From assembly GCF_002165625.1 (NCBI RefSeq), contig NZ_NGNS01000013.1, positions 57,658 to 121,657 of the forward strand: a stretch of DNA of 64,000 nt, given 5' to 3'. The position numbers and the translations under genes are program-made. Origin of the DNA: Neiella marina (GTDB lineage Bacteria > Pseudomonadota > Gammaproteobacteria > Enterobacterales > Neiellaceae). The notes beneath the pieces are model-generated. The model had not been told where the DNA came from. It did not search any database and was given only the letters and a program-made list of their open reading frames with translations. This document shows positions 20,406 through 30,139 of the stretch, piece by piece. Numbering within the stretch: the stretch's first letter is position 1; the number at the start of each line of letters is the position of its first letter.

Positions 20406-21520
20406 TTGGTGGTCATTCGCTCCAGTGCTTCGCGCATGGAGTGATAGGCCTTGGTCACTTCCTGTTCGTTCAATGGTTTGTTGTCATCGTTAAAGATGCT
20501 AATACTTGTGGTTTGACCACGGTCGCCAAAGAATAGTTTGTAGTCACCAGATTCAATACCTAGACCGTCTTCGTCATCGGTTACAAACAGCTTTCTGAAG
20601 CTCCAATTGGACGGTACGTTGACGAAATAAGTCGCCTGAGTGCGGTCCTTATCTTCAACAATAAAGCCTGCTGCCTCGAGCAAGGATTCAGCATTCTTCC
20701 ACGCCTGATCAAACGGCACAGCGGCAACAATTGACGCTAAACCTTTTTGATCAACTTGCAGCGACAACGCCATTGCCCGTTGTTGCTCGAGAGACTTCTC
20801 TTGGCGCAACAACTGCATGTCTTGTTGATATTGCTTTACCACGCCGTTGAGTACGTTGACAGTAAAGTTATCTCGTTCAACCTGAGTCGGTTTATTACGC
20901 TCCAATTTGCTATCAAAGTAGCGCTCGAAACCGACCATTGCCGCACTTAGCTTGGCAGTTCGGCCGGTGCGACCAACCTCTAGGTTGAAGGCGTAGCGGG
21001 CGCGGACTTCCAAGTCACCTCGGCGGTCCATGAAATAGTCTTCCAAACCGAAAAAGTAGTTGGGATCTTCATCACGGTGGGCAACAAACCAATCGGTGAC
21101 CAAGATGCCACCTTCTTTGTCCCAAAAACGCGCGGCAATGCCACGTTGTTGAATCAGCCCCCACAATGAATTCCAGATACCATCAACCGGATTGTCTCCG
21201 TCGGTGCTGGTGATATCGAATTCGATTGAAGCTCTGCGCTCATCCCCCTGTGGGCGCAAGCTACCATCAACTAAGGTCAGAACCTGAATAGGTGCAGAAA
21301 TAGCCAAATCGGCTCCAACGGCAGTTTCCTCACTTTCTTGCACCGGTGGAATATAGTAATCCGCCCGTTTCGGTGGTGCAGTTAAATCTCCAGGCACCTG
21401 AAACTCTGGGTGACTTTTTTCTTCGAGGTATTCAAAGTCAGAACGAGCTCGATAGTCATTTCCGGTACAACCTGCCAATACGACCCCGGCAGCTACTGCA
21501 CCGAATACTAGCTTATTCAA
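20402..21520 (-). CDS. bamC: outer membrane assembly lipoprotein BamC
   Basis: 372 residues. Signal with lipobox VLAGC, then an unstructured N-terminal stretch with the conserved YLEEKSHPEFQVPGDLTAPPKRADYYIPP that contacts BamD. Two helix-grip domains follow (about residues 90-210 and 260-370). It is part of the BAM complex that folds outer-membrane proteins. It lies 17 bases downstream of dapA, the usual dapA-bamC operon. Confidence 0.94.
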   Translation of the reverse strand: MNKLVFGAVAAGVVLAGCTGNDYRARSDFEYLEEKSHPEFQVPGDLTAPPKRADYYIPPVQESEETAVGADLAISAPIQVLTLVDGSLRPQGDERRASIEFDITSTDGDNPVDGIWNSLWGLIQQRGIAARFWDKEGGILVTDWFVAHRDEDPNYFFGLEDYFMDRRGDLEVRARYAFNLEVGRTGRTAKLSAAMVGFERYFDSKLERNKPTQVERDNFTVNVLNGVVKQYQQDMQLLRQEKSLEQQRAMALSLQVDQKGLASIVAAVPFDQAWKNAESLLEAAGFIVEDKDRTQATYFVNVPSNWSFRKLFVTDDEDGLGIESGDYKLFFGDRGQTTSISIFNDDNKPLNEQEVTKAYHSMREALERMTTN

Positions 21521-21537
21521 GATGTTAATCTCCCGAC

Positions 21538-22419
21538 TTACAGAGTTAAACCAGCATCAATCATGGCTTTTTCCATCACTGCCTGATTCGATTCAGATAA
21601 GGTTGTTAGTGGCAAACGCAAAGCCGGTGAAGCAGCGCAACCAAGACGCCAAATACCCCACTTAACTGGAATTGGGTTAGCTTCGACAAACAAGTTTTCA
21701 TGCAACGGCATCAGTTGTTGATTAATCGCTTGTGCTTGCGCAATGTCGCCAGCCTTTGCCAAACGACACATTTCAGCCATTTCTGCTGGTGCCAGGTTGT
21801 TGGTCACCGAAATGACGCCATCACCACCGTCAAGCATAAATTGCAAGCCAGTTGCATCATCGCCACTGAGCAAGACGAAATCATCACCACATCCGTGACG
21901 CAGGGTTGCGACGCGAGACACGTCGCCGGTGGCTTCTTTTATACCGATAATGCCATCTACTTTAGCCAGCTCAATGACAGTTTCAGGCAACAAGTCAACC
22001 GCTGTGCGACCTGGCACATTGTATAGAACCTGCGGCAGCGAACTGTTTTCGGCAATGGTTTTGTAGTGCAAGTACAAGCCCTGCTGCGTTGGCTTGTTGT
22101 AGTAAGGTGTCACACTTAAGCAAGCTTTGGCGCCGGCCTTTTCTGCACCATGGGTCAATTCCAATGCTTCTCTGGTGCAATTTGCTCCAGTACCAGCAAT
22201 AACATCGATACGACCAGCGGCAAATTCGACGGTCTTTCGGATCACCTGTTGGTGCTCTTCAACACTCAGCGTCGCCGATTCGCCCGTTGTACCAACAGCA
22301 ACAATACCGCTAGTACCCGATTCAATATGCCACTCAACTAACTGAGCGAGCGCGTCGTAATCTACGTTGCCCTGATCATCCATGGGTGTGATCAGCGCGA
22401 CGATGCTTCCTGACAGCAT
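21538..22419 (-). CDS. dapA: 4-hydroxy-tetrahydrodipicolinate synthase
   Basis: 293 residues from ATG 22419 (E. coli 292), preceded by AGGGG; the longer frame adds 25 unconserved residues. It condenses pyruvate with aspartate semialdehyde, the first step of diaminopimelate synthesis. Signature GTTGESATL, Tyr in [12 protein letters not shown] and Schiff-base Lys in [10 protein letters not shown] are present. It is expressed with bamC. Confidence 0.97.
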   Translation of the reverse strand: MLSGSIVALITPMDDQGNVDYDALAQLVEWHIESGTSGIVAVGTTGESATLSVEEHQQVIRKTVEFAAGRIDVIAGTGANCTREALELTHGAEKAGAKACLSVTPYYNKPTQQGLYLHYKTIAENSSLPQVLYNVPGRTAVDLLPETVIELAKVDGIIGIKEATGDVSRVATLRHGCGDDFVLLSGDDATGLQFMLDGGDGVISVTNNLAPAEMAEMCRLAKAGDIAQAQAINQQLMPLHENLFVEANPIPVKWGIWRLGCAASPALRLPLTTLSESNQAVMEKAMIDAGLTL

Positions 22420-22603
22420 GTAATTTTTCCCCTGAAAACCTAAGCGCTCTATGGTAATTTGCAGCCTTGTTAAAGACAAGGTTGAACTGCGCACGAATCA
22501 GCATCGTAATCACATCTAAGTGGTATCAATGGATACTTTTCAACCAACCGTTAAGGTCAAGCAGAAGACTTGGCCTGATTTCAATAACAAACAAGGATTA
22601 GCC

Positions 22604-23068
22604 ATGAACCCTATTCAAGCCGGAAGCCAAGCGCCAGCGTTCGAGTTACCCAACCAGAATGGCGAGATCGTTAAACTCTCCGACTACCAAGGGAAAAAGG
22701 TGCTGGTGTATTTTTACCCGAAGGCACTCACTCCCGGTTGCACCACCCAAGCATGCGGTTTGCGTGATAGCAAAGCCGAGTTAGATGAATTAAATACAGT
22801 AGTCTTTGGTGTCAGCCCAGATCCGGTCAAACGTTTGCCCAAATTCATCGAAAAATACGACCTTAACTTTGACCTGCTATCGGACGAAGATCATGCTATC
22901 GCAGATGCTTTTGGGGTTTGGGGATTAAAGAAATTTATGGGTAAGGAATACGATGGCATCCATCGCATTTCATTCCTGATCAATGAACAGGGTGAGGTTG
23001 AACACGTCTTTGACAAGTTTAAAACCAAAGAGCACCACGATGTGGTGCTCAGCTATTTGAACGATTAA
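22604..23068 (+). CDS. bcp: thioredoxin-dependent thiol peroxidase (peroxiredoxin Q)
   Basis: 154 residues from ATG 22604 (AAGGA upstream); the frame extending to 22520 is not conserved in type. It reduces peroxides with thioredoxin. The motif TPGCTTQACGLRD holds peroxidatic Cys46 and resolving Cys51, the typical five-residue spacing of Bcp. It is divergent from dapA and converges with the perM-like gene, overlapping by 4 bases. Confidence 0.95.
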   Translation: MNPIQAGSQAPAFELPNQNGEIVKLSDYQGKKVLVYFYPKALTPGCTTQACGLRDSKAELDELNTVVFGVSPDPVKRLPKFIEKYDLNFDLLSDEDHAIADAFGVWGLKKFMGKEYDGIHRISFLINEQGEVEHVFDKFKTKEHHDVVLSYLND

Positions 23069-24144
23069 CCTTGAGTCTGTGGCGGCGGCTCATCAGACTG
23101 AGTCGTCGGCCATGCATTGATCACTGCTTTGACCAATGTTGCTAGCGGAATAGCAAAGAAGACGCCCCAAAAGCCCCAAAGCCCACCAAATACCAACACG
23201 GCGATGATAATGATCACCGGATGCAAGTTCACCGCCTCAGAAAACAGCAAAGGTACCAGCAAGTTGCCGTCCAGAGCTTGAATCACCCCATAGCCCAACA
23301 TCAGGTAACCAAAATCAGCCGTTAAGCCCCACTGAAACAATCCCACTAAAGCGACGGGAATGGTCACTAAGGTAGCGCCAACGTAAGGGATCACCACCGA
23401 TAACCCGACCAGCACCGCAAGTAACGCGGCATAGCGCAAATCGATGGCGATGAAGAACACATACGATGCGATGCCAATGACCGCAATTTCTATCAACTTA
23501 CCACGGATATAGTTGATGATTTGCAAATTCATCTCTTCGCCCACTTGGTTAACCAACTGACGATTTGCCGGCAAGAAGTGGCTCATGCCAGCTAACAGCT
23601 CATCTTTGTCTTTCAAAAAGAAAAACACCAGTAATGGCACCACGATAAGGTAAATCAGTACGGTGACCAAGCTGACCAAAGATTGCAGTGAGGTGGACAC
23701 AAATGTCTGGCCATAAGATAGCACCGAGTCACGAATGTTATCGGTGATCAGGCCAATTTGGTCTTTACTAACAAATTGCGGGTAGGTTGATTGCAACTCC
23801 CACAAACCATGGCGAGCCTTTTCAAACATCACTGGCAACTCGGTGACCAAGTTGACGCCCTGGCCCCAGATCAACGGGATCAATCCCAACACCCCAATCA
23901 GCAACAAACCGACAAATAGTATTAACACTAAAGATGTCGCTAAGCCGCGCCGGACCCCGATACGCTCAAGCTGACCAACCGGCCAATCGAGAATGTAGCT
24001 AAAGGCAATAGCTAAGAAAATTGGCGCCAGTAGTGAGCCCCCAAAGTAAATTAGGAGAAAACCAATTAACAAAATGGTGAACAAACTAACCGCAGCGGGG
24101 TCAGAAAATTTACGCTGATACCAACGCTTCATCATCCGTAACAT
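23065..24144 (-). CDS. perM: AI-2E/PerM family permease
   Basis: 359 residues with about eight hydrophobic segments in the AI-2E transporter family arrangement (start FTILLIGFLLIYFGGSLLAPIFLAIAFSYIL; late VVIPYVGATLVTIPVALVGLFQWG and FGGLWGFWGVFFAIPLATLVKAV). The substrate of PerM is not known. Its place between bcp and bepA matches Shewanella and Vibrio gene order. A 15-base gap separates it from the TusA-like gene upstream. Confidence 0.9.
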   Translation of the reverse strand: MLRMMKRWYQRKFSDPAAVSLFTILLIGFLLIYFGGSLLAPIFLAIAFSYILDWPVGQLERIGVRRGLATSLVLILFVGLLLIGVLGLIPLIWGQGVNLVTELPVMFEKARHGLWELQSTYPQFVSKDQIGLITDNIRDSVLSYGQTFVSTSLQSLVSLVTVLIYLIVVPLLVFFFLKDKDELLAGMSHFLPANRQLVNQVGEEMNLQIINYIRGKLIEIAVIGIASYVFFIAIDLRYAALLAVLVGLSVVIPYVGATLVTIPVALVGLFQWGLTADFGYLMLGYGVIQALDGNLLVPLLFSEAVNLHPVIIIIAVLVFGGLWGFWGVFFAIPLATLVKAVINAWPTTQSDEPPPQTQG

Positions 24145-24159
24145 ACAGCGATGAACTCC

Positions 24160-24426
24160 TTAGGTTGAGGCTGAACTAGCGTGATCCGAAGTCAATAAAA
24201 AAACGACTCGAGTTTCATTATTAGTATTAAAAACGCTAGCTTGCAAAGATCTGACACGGCACCAGTCAAGGATATCCGCTACACTCGAAGGGTCTTTGAA
24301 GTGAACTTGAAGCGACTCGCCCGGCTGCAGTTTCAACAATGCGTGCTTGCATCGTACAAATGCCATGGGGCAGCGCTCACGGGTCAAATCAAGCGTGTTA
24401 GTCAGAACTTGTGGCTGTCGTTGCAT
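24160..24426 (-). CDS. TusA-like sulfur carrier protein
   Basis: 88 residues with the TusA/SirA fold pattern: Cys19 in ERCPMAFVRCKHALLKL, then GESLQVHFKDPSSVADILDWCRVRS. TusA proteins relay persulfide sulfur. The canonical motif is CPxP; here the second Pro is replaced by Ala (CPMA), so sulfur relay may be altered. It is likely co-transcribed with the perM-like gene and divergent from bepA, a conserved arrangement. Confidence 0.8.
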   Translation of the reverse strand: MQRQPQVLTNTLDLTRERCPMAFVRCKHALLKLQPGESLQVHFKDPSSVADILDWCRVRSLQASVFNTNNETRVVFLLTSDHASSAST

Positions 24427-24555
24427 GATGGTGATTATTTCAGTCTAAACCAGCGCTGACAATGGCATTTTTAAGCAAGACTTGGTTAAACTGCTCTCTT
24501 AGCATGACCAAGCCAATTATCTCAATGGTCATACAATCAACGGAAAGACAGACTT

Positions 24556-26040
24556 TTGAATGTAATTAAACGCCTGACGGCAACTTTTACCAAATGTCGC
24601 CCTCTAGCACTGGCGACTGTCATGACTGCCGTGCTTGCGCCGGCGAGCCAAGCCGTCACAACAGGCAACAATCTGCCAGATATTGGCACTGCGGGCTTAT
24701 CTGCACTCACTCTCGAGAAAGAGCGGATGATAGGCGATATTTCAATGCGTCAAATCCGTGGTGCTTACCCGCTAATTCACGATCCGGTGTTGCAAGAACA
24801 CCTCGAATCTCTCGGTTACCGCTTAGTAACGGCAACCAAACAACCGATTCATCCGTTCAAATTTTTCTGGGTCAATGAAACCAGCATTAACGCCTTTGCC
24901 TTTTTTGGCGGTCATATTGGCGTCCATAGTGGCCTTTACTTGCACGCCGACTCTGAAGGTCAAATAGCTTCGGTTCTGGCGCACGAAATCGCGCACGTTA
25001 ACCAACGCCACCTGGCACGCCATATTGAAGCGCAAATGCAGAATCAACCGGCAACACTTGGCGCTGCACTAGGCTCGATCGTACTTGCCGTACTGGCACC
25101 GCAAGCAGGTATTGCTGCGTTGCAAACAACCATGGCGGCGTCACAGCAAATGAGTATTAACTTTACCCGCAAAAACGAGGCTGAAGCAGACCGCATTGGC
25201 ATGCAAACTTTGGTGGCAGCAGGTTATGACCCGTATGCCGCGGCGGAATTCTTCGCCAAGATGGCCGCGCAGTATCGCTATGTCAGCAAACCACCCCAGT
25301 TTTTGTTGACTCACCCCATTCCAGAAAGCAGGGTGGCCGATGCGCAGTTACGGGCCCAACAGTTTCCTCGACGAGCCTATCCGGTGAGTGTCGATTTTCA
25401 ATTTGCCAAAGCACGAGTTGAAGCGCGTTATTCTGGCAAATCGTCGAAAGTGATGGTGCAGGAATTTCAGCGCCGGGTAGATAAAAAAGAAGGCCGTTTG
25501 GTCGATGCTGCTGTTTATGGCTTAGCTTTAGCGCAGTTTGACGACGGCAATGGCAAGCAAGCAGCGCGCACCATAGCGCCGCTGCTAAAAAAATATCCAC
25601 GTAATTTGTTCGTCATCGATGCCATTACCGATATCGATATGGAAACGGGCAATGGTGAACGGGCCGAAGCTCGATTGAATGATTTTTATCAGTACATGCC
25701 CAACAATCAGGTTATCACCCTGAACTATGCCAACATTCTGATTAAGCGCAACAAAGCAGATAAAGCTATCGAGCTACTCAATCGTTTTCGGGTCAAACAC
25801 TCGGAAAACATGGTGGCATTAGCACTATTGAGCGATGCCTATTTGAAGCAAGGGAACACCGGTCAGCATTACAGTGTGAAGGCCGATCGACTTGCCTTGA
25901 TGCTGCAGTATGAACAGGCTATTGCGATGTTAGAACGGGCGTTGCATGCAACCCCTGATGACAACAATATTGAGATTGTGAAGCTCGAAGCGAAGGTCCG
26001 CCAATACCGTAATGATCTGGCGAAATTGAAGGCTTTGTAA
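24556..26040 (+). CDS. bepA: periplasmic metalloprotease/chaperone BepA
   Basis: 494 residues with a TTG start. A signal peptide (about 1-33) leads to the periplasm. The M48 zinc site is HEIAH (143-147), with the downstream Glu in NEAEADRIG. The C-terminal half is TPR-like. BepA degrades stalled outer-membrane proteins such as LptD and works with BAM. It is followed by arsC, as yfgC-yfgD in E. coli. Confidence 0.94.
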   Translation: MNVIKRLTATFTKCRPLALATVMTAVLAPASQAVTTGNNLPDIGTAGLSALTLEKERMIGDISMRQIRGAYPLIHDPVLQEHLESLGYRLVTATKQPIHPFKFFWVNETSINAFAFFGGHIGVHSGLYLHADSEGQIASVLAHEIAHVNQRHLARHIEAQMQNQPATLGAALGSIVLAVLAPQAGIAALQTTMAASQQMSINFTRKNEAEADRIGMQTLVAAGYDPYAAAEFFAKMAAQYRYVSKPPQFLLTHPIPESRVADAQLRAQQFPRRAYPVSVDFQFAKARVEARYSGKSSKVMVQEFQRRVDKKEGRLVDAAVYGLALAQFDDGNGKQAARTIAPLLKKYPRNLFVIDAITDIDMETGNGERAEARLNDFYQYMPNNQVITLNYANILIKRNKADKAIELLNRFRVKHSENMVALALLSDAYLKQGNTGQHYSVKADRLALMLQYEQAIAMLERALHATPDDNNIEIVKLEAKVRQYRNDLAKLKAL

Positions 26041-26140
26041 TCACAGGTTAGACCTTAGTCTGCTTGCAGCATTCGATACCACGTGGCATAAAAGCGAATC
26101 ATTTTTGTTCAATTAAAACTATAAACCACAGAGAAAGTGC

Positions 26141-26497
26141 ATGAACACCTATCGCATTTACCATAACCCACGCTGTTCAAAGTCACGCCAGACACTGGCT
26201 TTGTTGCAAGAAAATGGTATTGAACCAGAAATCGTTGAATACCTGAAAACTCCGCCAACGCCAGACGAAATCGAAAACTTGGCAGAATTGCTGGAGCTAA
26301 CCCCGCGCCAAATGATGCGCACGAAGGAAGCCGAGTATAAAGAGCAACAGCTCGATGGCGATGATGTCACCGCTGCCGCGCTGATCAATGCGATGGCCAA
26401 AACACCTAAATTGCTTGAACGACCAATCGTAGTGAAAGGCGAGCAAGCCGTTATTGGCCGACCGCCAGAAAATGTCCTGTCGTTGATCAACGACTAA
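26141..26497 (+). CDS. arsC: arsenate reductase (glutaredoxin type)
   Basis: 118 residues. The active site YHNPRCSKSRQTL has Cys12; conserved Arg residues and RPIVVKGEQAVIGRPPENV follow, as in YfgD/ArsC. It reduces arsenate to arsenite using glutathione/glutaredoxin. No ars efflux genes are nearby, so this is the housekeeping form tied to bepA by synteny. Confidence 0.92.
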   Translation: MNTYRIYHNPRCSKSRQTLALLQENGIEPEIVEYLKTPPTPDEIENLAELLELTPRQMMRTKEAEYKEQQLDGDDVTAAALINAMAKTPKLLERPIVVKGEQAVIGRPPENVLSLIND

Positions 26498-26524
26498 TTG
26501 AATACCGTACTACAAGACAACAGG

Positions 26525-26573
26525 CCCACATCTGCGGAATAAGCGGTGTGGGTTGCATTGGCGTTAACACCGC
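26525..26573 (+). promoter_or_regulatory. two mutually exclusive hairpins between arsC and the DUF2069 gene
   Basis: CCCACA (26525-26530) can pair with TGTGGG (26547-26552), and GCGGTGT (26543-26549) can pair with ACACCGC (26567-26573). The two stems share TGT, so only one can form at a time. There is no T-run, so it is not a standard terminator. Possible attenuator or chance symmetry. Confidence 0.25.
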
Positions 26574-26594
26574 TATAGGCTGCCAGCCACAACC

Positions 26595-27035
26595 ATGTCA
26601 TCGACAGTCATCTACGACTCAAACAGACAAGAATTCATGCAAAAAGTAACTGCCGTTTGTTGGCTATCAAAAGTTGGCTACTTTGGCCTCTACGCACTGA
26701 TCGTACTCTGGCAAGGAGTGCTATCGCCACATCCACACGTATCATCATTGTGGCTCACTGTTTTGTGGCTGGTGCCGTTATTGTTTCCGCTGCGAGGCAT
26801 TATCGCTAACAATCCATATACCCATGCTTGGAGCACCTTTATTGCGTTGCTTTATTTAATGCATGGTTGCGTGCAGATCTATGTCGAGCCAGCCGAGCGC
26901 TGGTTGGCGTTTATTGAAATTGTTCTGGTGAGCTGCTGGTTAGTGGGTTCAATCTTGTTTGCTCGCTGGCGCGGCAAGCAACTGGGGTTGGGGCTCAAAA
27001 AACGCAATAATGCCAAGCCATCGAGCGATCAATAA
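26595..27035 (+). CDS. DUF2069 membrane protein
   Basis: 146 residues with four membrane segments and the family segment PLLFPLRGIIANNPYTHAWSTFIALLYLMHG. Found between arsC and hda in many gammaproteobacteria. Function unknown. It ends on the convergent hda gene (7-base overlap). Confidence 0.85.
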   Translation: MSSTVIYDSNRQEFMQKVTAVCWLSKVGYFGLYALIVLWQGVLSPHPHVSSLWLTVLWLVPLLFPLRGIIANNPYTHAWSTFIALLYLMHGCVQIYVEPAERWLAFIEIVLVSCWLVGSILFARWRGKQLGLGLKKRNNAKPSSDQ

Positions 27036-27739
27036 CCTAGCACTTGCTTGATAAATGGTACCGTCAATTTACGCTGCGCCTGCATTGAAGCGGTATCTAA
27101 CTTGTTGAGGGTGAGCCATAAGTCAGCCATATTGCGGCTCGCTCGATGCAACAAAAAACGCCCCGCTTCGTCAGATAGCACTAATCCCCGCATGTTAGCT
27201 CGAAGCTGCAAAATAGCTAATTTGCTGTCATCGTCGGGCGCCGCAAGCTGATAGCTAGCCCCCCAGTCAAGACGCGATGTCAAATCAGGCAGCTGCAGTT
27301 GCAAATGACGAGCCGCCGCATCGGCGCTGACGATCAGCACCTTCCCCTGCTCTTTAACGCGATTAAACAAATCAAAAATTGCCTGCTCCCAAGCCTCATG
27401 ACCGGCAATTTCGTTCAGATTGTCTAGCACCACCAAATGCAGGTTTTCCAGGCCTTCAAGCATTTCAGGCGCCATACTGGCATGGTGTTGCAGAGGAATG
27501 TAACTACTTGGCTGATGGCAGCTAGCACACCAGTTTAACGCGGCGTGTAACAAATGACTTTTACCACTGCTCGCAGGCCCCCACAGATACAAGAAGCCAC
27601 CTGAGTCGGAGTTAAGTGCCTGTTTCATGGCGGCGACAAGGACTTCATTACCAGCGCTGTAAAAACTGGCAAAAGTCTCATCATCGGGAAGTTGAATGGC
27701 CAGCGGCAACTGGCCAGAGTTATCGATTGTCAGAACCAA
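27029..27739 (-). CDS. hda: DnaA regulatory inactivator Hda
   Basis: 236 residues. An AAA+ DnaA homologue that, bound to the DNA sliding clamp, promotes hydrolysis of DnaA-ATP after replication starts. The N-terminal QLPLAIQLPDDETFASF contains the clamp-binding region (QxxL). Walker A is WGPASSGKSHLLHA and Walker B LHLVVLDNLNEI, with Asn where the DnaA family more often has Asp/Glu. It lies 17 bases after the DUF2066 gene in the same direction. Confidence 0.93.
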   Translation of the reverse strand: MVLTIDNSGQLPLAIQLPDDETFASFYSAGNEVLVAAMKQALNSDSGGFLYLWGPASSGKSHLLHAALNWCASCHQPSSYIPLQHHASMAPEMLEGLENLHLVVLDNLNEIAGHEAWEQAIFDLFNRVKEQGKVLIVSADAAARHLQLQLPDLTSRLDWGASYQLAAPDDDSKLAILQLRANMRGLVLSDEAGRFLLHRASRNMADLWLTLNKLDTASMQAQRKLTVPFIKQVLGY

Positions 27740-27756
27740 CCCACCTTAAATCAGCA

Positions 27757-28872
27757 CTACATTTGCCACATATAAGATGGCATCGCAGGCTTTGTTTCAG
27801 GAGCTTGCTGATCGACGGCAGTGTTCTCTTCTACCACGTTGCCATCGGCTCCAACCATCGGAGTTTCAAACGTTTCCATGGCTTGGAGTTGCTTATCCAA
27901 CGCCAATGCGCGATAGAAATCTTGCGCTGCGCCCAACAGATTGACGCGGAATATCGCGTAGTTGGCACTAAAGTCCTGTAAATCGACCTGCGATACCATT
28001 GCCATTGACGACAAGCTTTGTTCGGCTCGAAGGACACGAGACAAATCAGTTAAATTGTGGATCTTGACCTGAACACTATCAGTGGCAGAGAGCCCCGCTT
28101 GCGTTGCATACTGCTGACCGAAGACATCGGCCATTTGTTCCAGCCATTCAGGTAATAAGGTGTTTAGTTCGCCTTGCAATTGGCTTTGGTGCCATGCCTT
28201 AGCAATCGCATTTGGCTGCATATCAGCTAGCTGATAGACCGACCATTGAAGTTGATATTGCTCACCAGAGAGTTGGTAGAGCTTTGCCATGACCATCTGA
28301 TCGGCACTATAACGAGCGGATGCTTGTATCGCAGGTACAGGGAAATTACCCCATACATCAGCGGCATCAACCAACATGATGTCGTCAAGATCAAGCAACG
28401 GCAGCATCATCGGCACGCCTCGTTGGCGTAATACGTCAGCAAGGTTAGCCTCTGCGAGAAGCGGGCTTTGTTCACTCACAAGCTCTCGCTCAAAATTCTG
28501 CTCAGTGGCCAACCAAACGATGGTCATTGGCCGCAAGCTTCCCCAAATCGGCAGGTTCGCCTGTCTTAGCAAACGATCAACCGCTTCTTGATTAAAGGTC
28601 ACTTCAAGCCAGCGTTTACCGCCTTCATCAATGTACCCGTATTGAACCAAGTACTGTCGTACCGAACTTTTTTGTCCGATCACCAAAGCATTGCTCAAGG
28701 CATTGCGCTGACCGGAAACACGGACCAGAACCTGATCAAAGCCTTGTGATAAGCCTGTTTCTAACTTTAATGATGCATCCACACGCGCGGTGTACAAATT
28801 GGCCACTTCAGTAGCGACGCTGGACAATGGGCTTAGCAGCGCGATCAGTAGCAAAACAACTCGACGACTCAC
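27757..28872 (-). CDS. DUF2066 exported protein
   Basis: 371 residues with a signal peptide (VVLLLIALLSPLSSVATEV). The N-terminal half carries the DUF2066 pattern: LYTARV, a QGFDQVLVRVSGQRNAL segment, and VRQYLVQYGY. Conserved beside hda and purM in gammaproteobacteria; function unknown, likely periplasmic. Divergent from purM. Confidence 0.85.
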   Translation of the reverse strand: MSRRVVLLLIALLSPLSSVATEVANLYTARVDASLKLETGLSQGFDQVLVRVSGQRNALSNALVIGQKSSVRQYLVQYGYIDEGGKRWLEVTFNQEAVDRLLRQANLPIWGSLRPMTIVWLATEQNFERELVSEQSPLLAEANLADVLRQRGVPMMLPLLDLDDIMLVDAADVWGNFPVPAIQASARYSADQMVMAKLYQLSGEQYQLQWSVYQLADMQPNAIAKAWHQSQLQGELNTLLPEWLEQMADVFGQQYATQAGLSATDSVQVKIHNLTDLSRVLRAEQSLSSMAMVSQVDLQDFSANYAIFRVNLLGAAQDFYRALALDKQLQAMETFETPMVGADGNVVEENTAVDQQAPETKPAMPSYMWQM

Positions 28873-29098
28873 AGTATTTCCTTGTCAGGCCATATAGCCC
28901 AAGTGCAACAAAGGGGTTATTCAAGTGGCATGTATAGTAGCAATTCCAATCCGCACTGACGAGCAAGTCAGAGATTTCACCAGCAAATCGTGCGATTTTA
29001 CCGAATTAAACCGGATCTTGGTCTCTAATAGTTTCCCCTTTACGCAAGCGTTGGTAGAATACCGCGTCTTTTTTTGGCCAGTTCGACTGAGGTTACAA

Positions 29099-30139
29099 GT
29101 GAGCGAGAATAAACCTTCTTTGAGTTACAAAGACGCGGGTGTTGATATCGATGCCGGTAATGCGTTGGTAGACCGCATCAAACACGTTGCGAAACGCACA
29201 TCCCGTCCAGAAGTCATGGGGGGTTTAGGTGGTTTTGGCGCCCTTTGCCAATTACCCAAAGGCTATGACGAACCTGTGTTGGTTGCCGGCACTGATGGTG
29301 TGGGCACCAAGCTCCGTCTTGCTATTGATTTAAAAAAGCACGACACCGTTGGTATCGACTTGGTCGCCATGTGCGTTAACGATTTGATCGTCCAAGGTGC
29401 AGAGCCGCTGTTTTTCCTCGACTACTATGCCACTGGCAAGTTGGCCGTTGACACCGCCGCTGACGTTGTGACTGGTATCGGCGCTGGCTGTGAACTGTCC
29501 GGTTGTGCTCTTATCGGCGGCGAAACCGCGGAAATGCCGGGCATGTATGAAGGCGATGACTACGACATGGCAGGCTTTTGTGTTGGTGTCGTCGAAAAAT
29601 CAAAAATCCTCGACGGTACTAAAGTCGCCGCAGGTGATGCCCTGATTGCCCTAGGCTCTAGTGGCCCGCACTCTAACGGTTACTCGTTGATCCGCAAAAT
29701 CTTAGAAGTATCGGGTGCCGATACCAGCGAAGCATTTGGCGATAAAACCTTAGGTGAAGCTTTGCTTGAGCCAACTCGCATTTACGTCAAATCAACCTTG
29801 GAACTGCTTAAAGCAGTTGACGTACACGCCATCAGCCACATCACAGGCGGCGGTTTCTGGGAAAACATCCCCCGTGTACTTCCACCTCAAACGAAAGCTG
29901 TCATCGATGGTAGCTCTTGGCAATGGCCTGAAATCTTTAACTGGTTACAAGCTCAAGGCAACGTTGAAACGCACGAGATGTATCGTACCTTTAACTGCGG
30001 CGTAGGCTTAGTCGTTGCCCTGCCACAAGAGCAAGTCGATGAGGCGCTAGCGTTGCTGCAACAACATGGCGAGAATGCTTGGCTGATTGGCTCTATCGCA
30101 GCGGCCGAACAAGGCGAAGAACAGGTCGAAATCAAGTGA
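29099..30139 (+). CDS. purM: phosphoribosylformylglycinamidine cyclo-ligase (AIR synthetase)
   Basis: 346 residues from GTG 29099 (GAGG upstream; E. coli 345). The frame reaching back to 28925 has no family similarity. It closes the imidazole ring in purine synthesis using ATP. Motifs: [47 protein letters not shown] and GLPHSN-like [14 protein letters not shown]. The stop overlaps the purN start (TGATG). Confidence 0.97.
   Translation: MSENKPSLSYKDAGVDIDAGNALVDRIKHVAKRTSRPEVMGGLGGFGALCQLPKGYDEPVLVAGTDGVGTKLRLAIDLKKHDTVGIDLVAMCVNDLIVQGAEPLFFLDYYATGKLAVDTAADVVTGIGAGCELSGCALIGGETAEMPGMYEGDDYDMAGFCVGVVEKSKILDGTKVAAGDALIALGSSGPHSNGYSLIRKILEVSGADTSEAFGDKTLGEALLEPTRIYVKSTLELLKAVDVHAISHITGGGFWENIPRVLPPQTKAVIDGSSWQWPEIFNWLQAQGNVETHEMYRTFNCGVGLVVALPQEQVDEALALLQQHGENAWLIGSIAAAEQGEEQVEIK

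Noticed and set aside
28925..29098. N-terminal extension of purM
   Set aside because: The extra 58 residues have no PurM similarity; GTG 29099 with GAGG upstream gives the family length.
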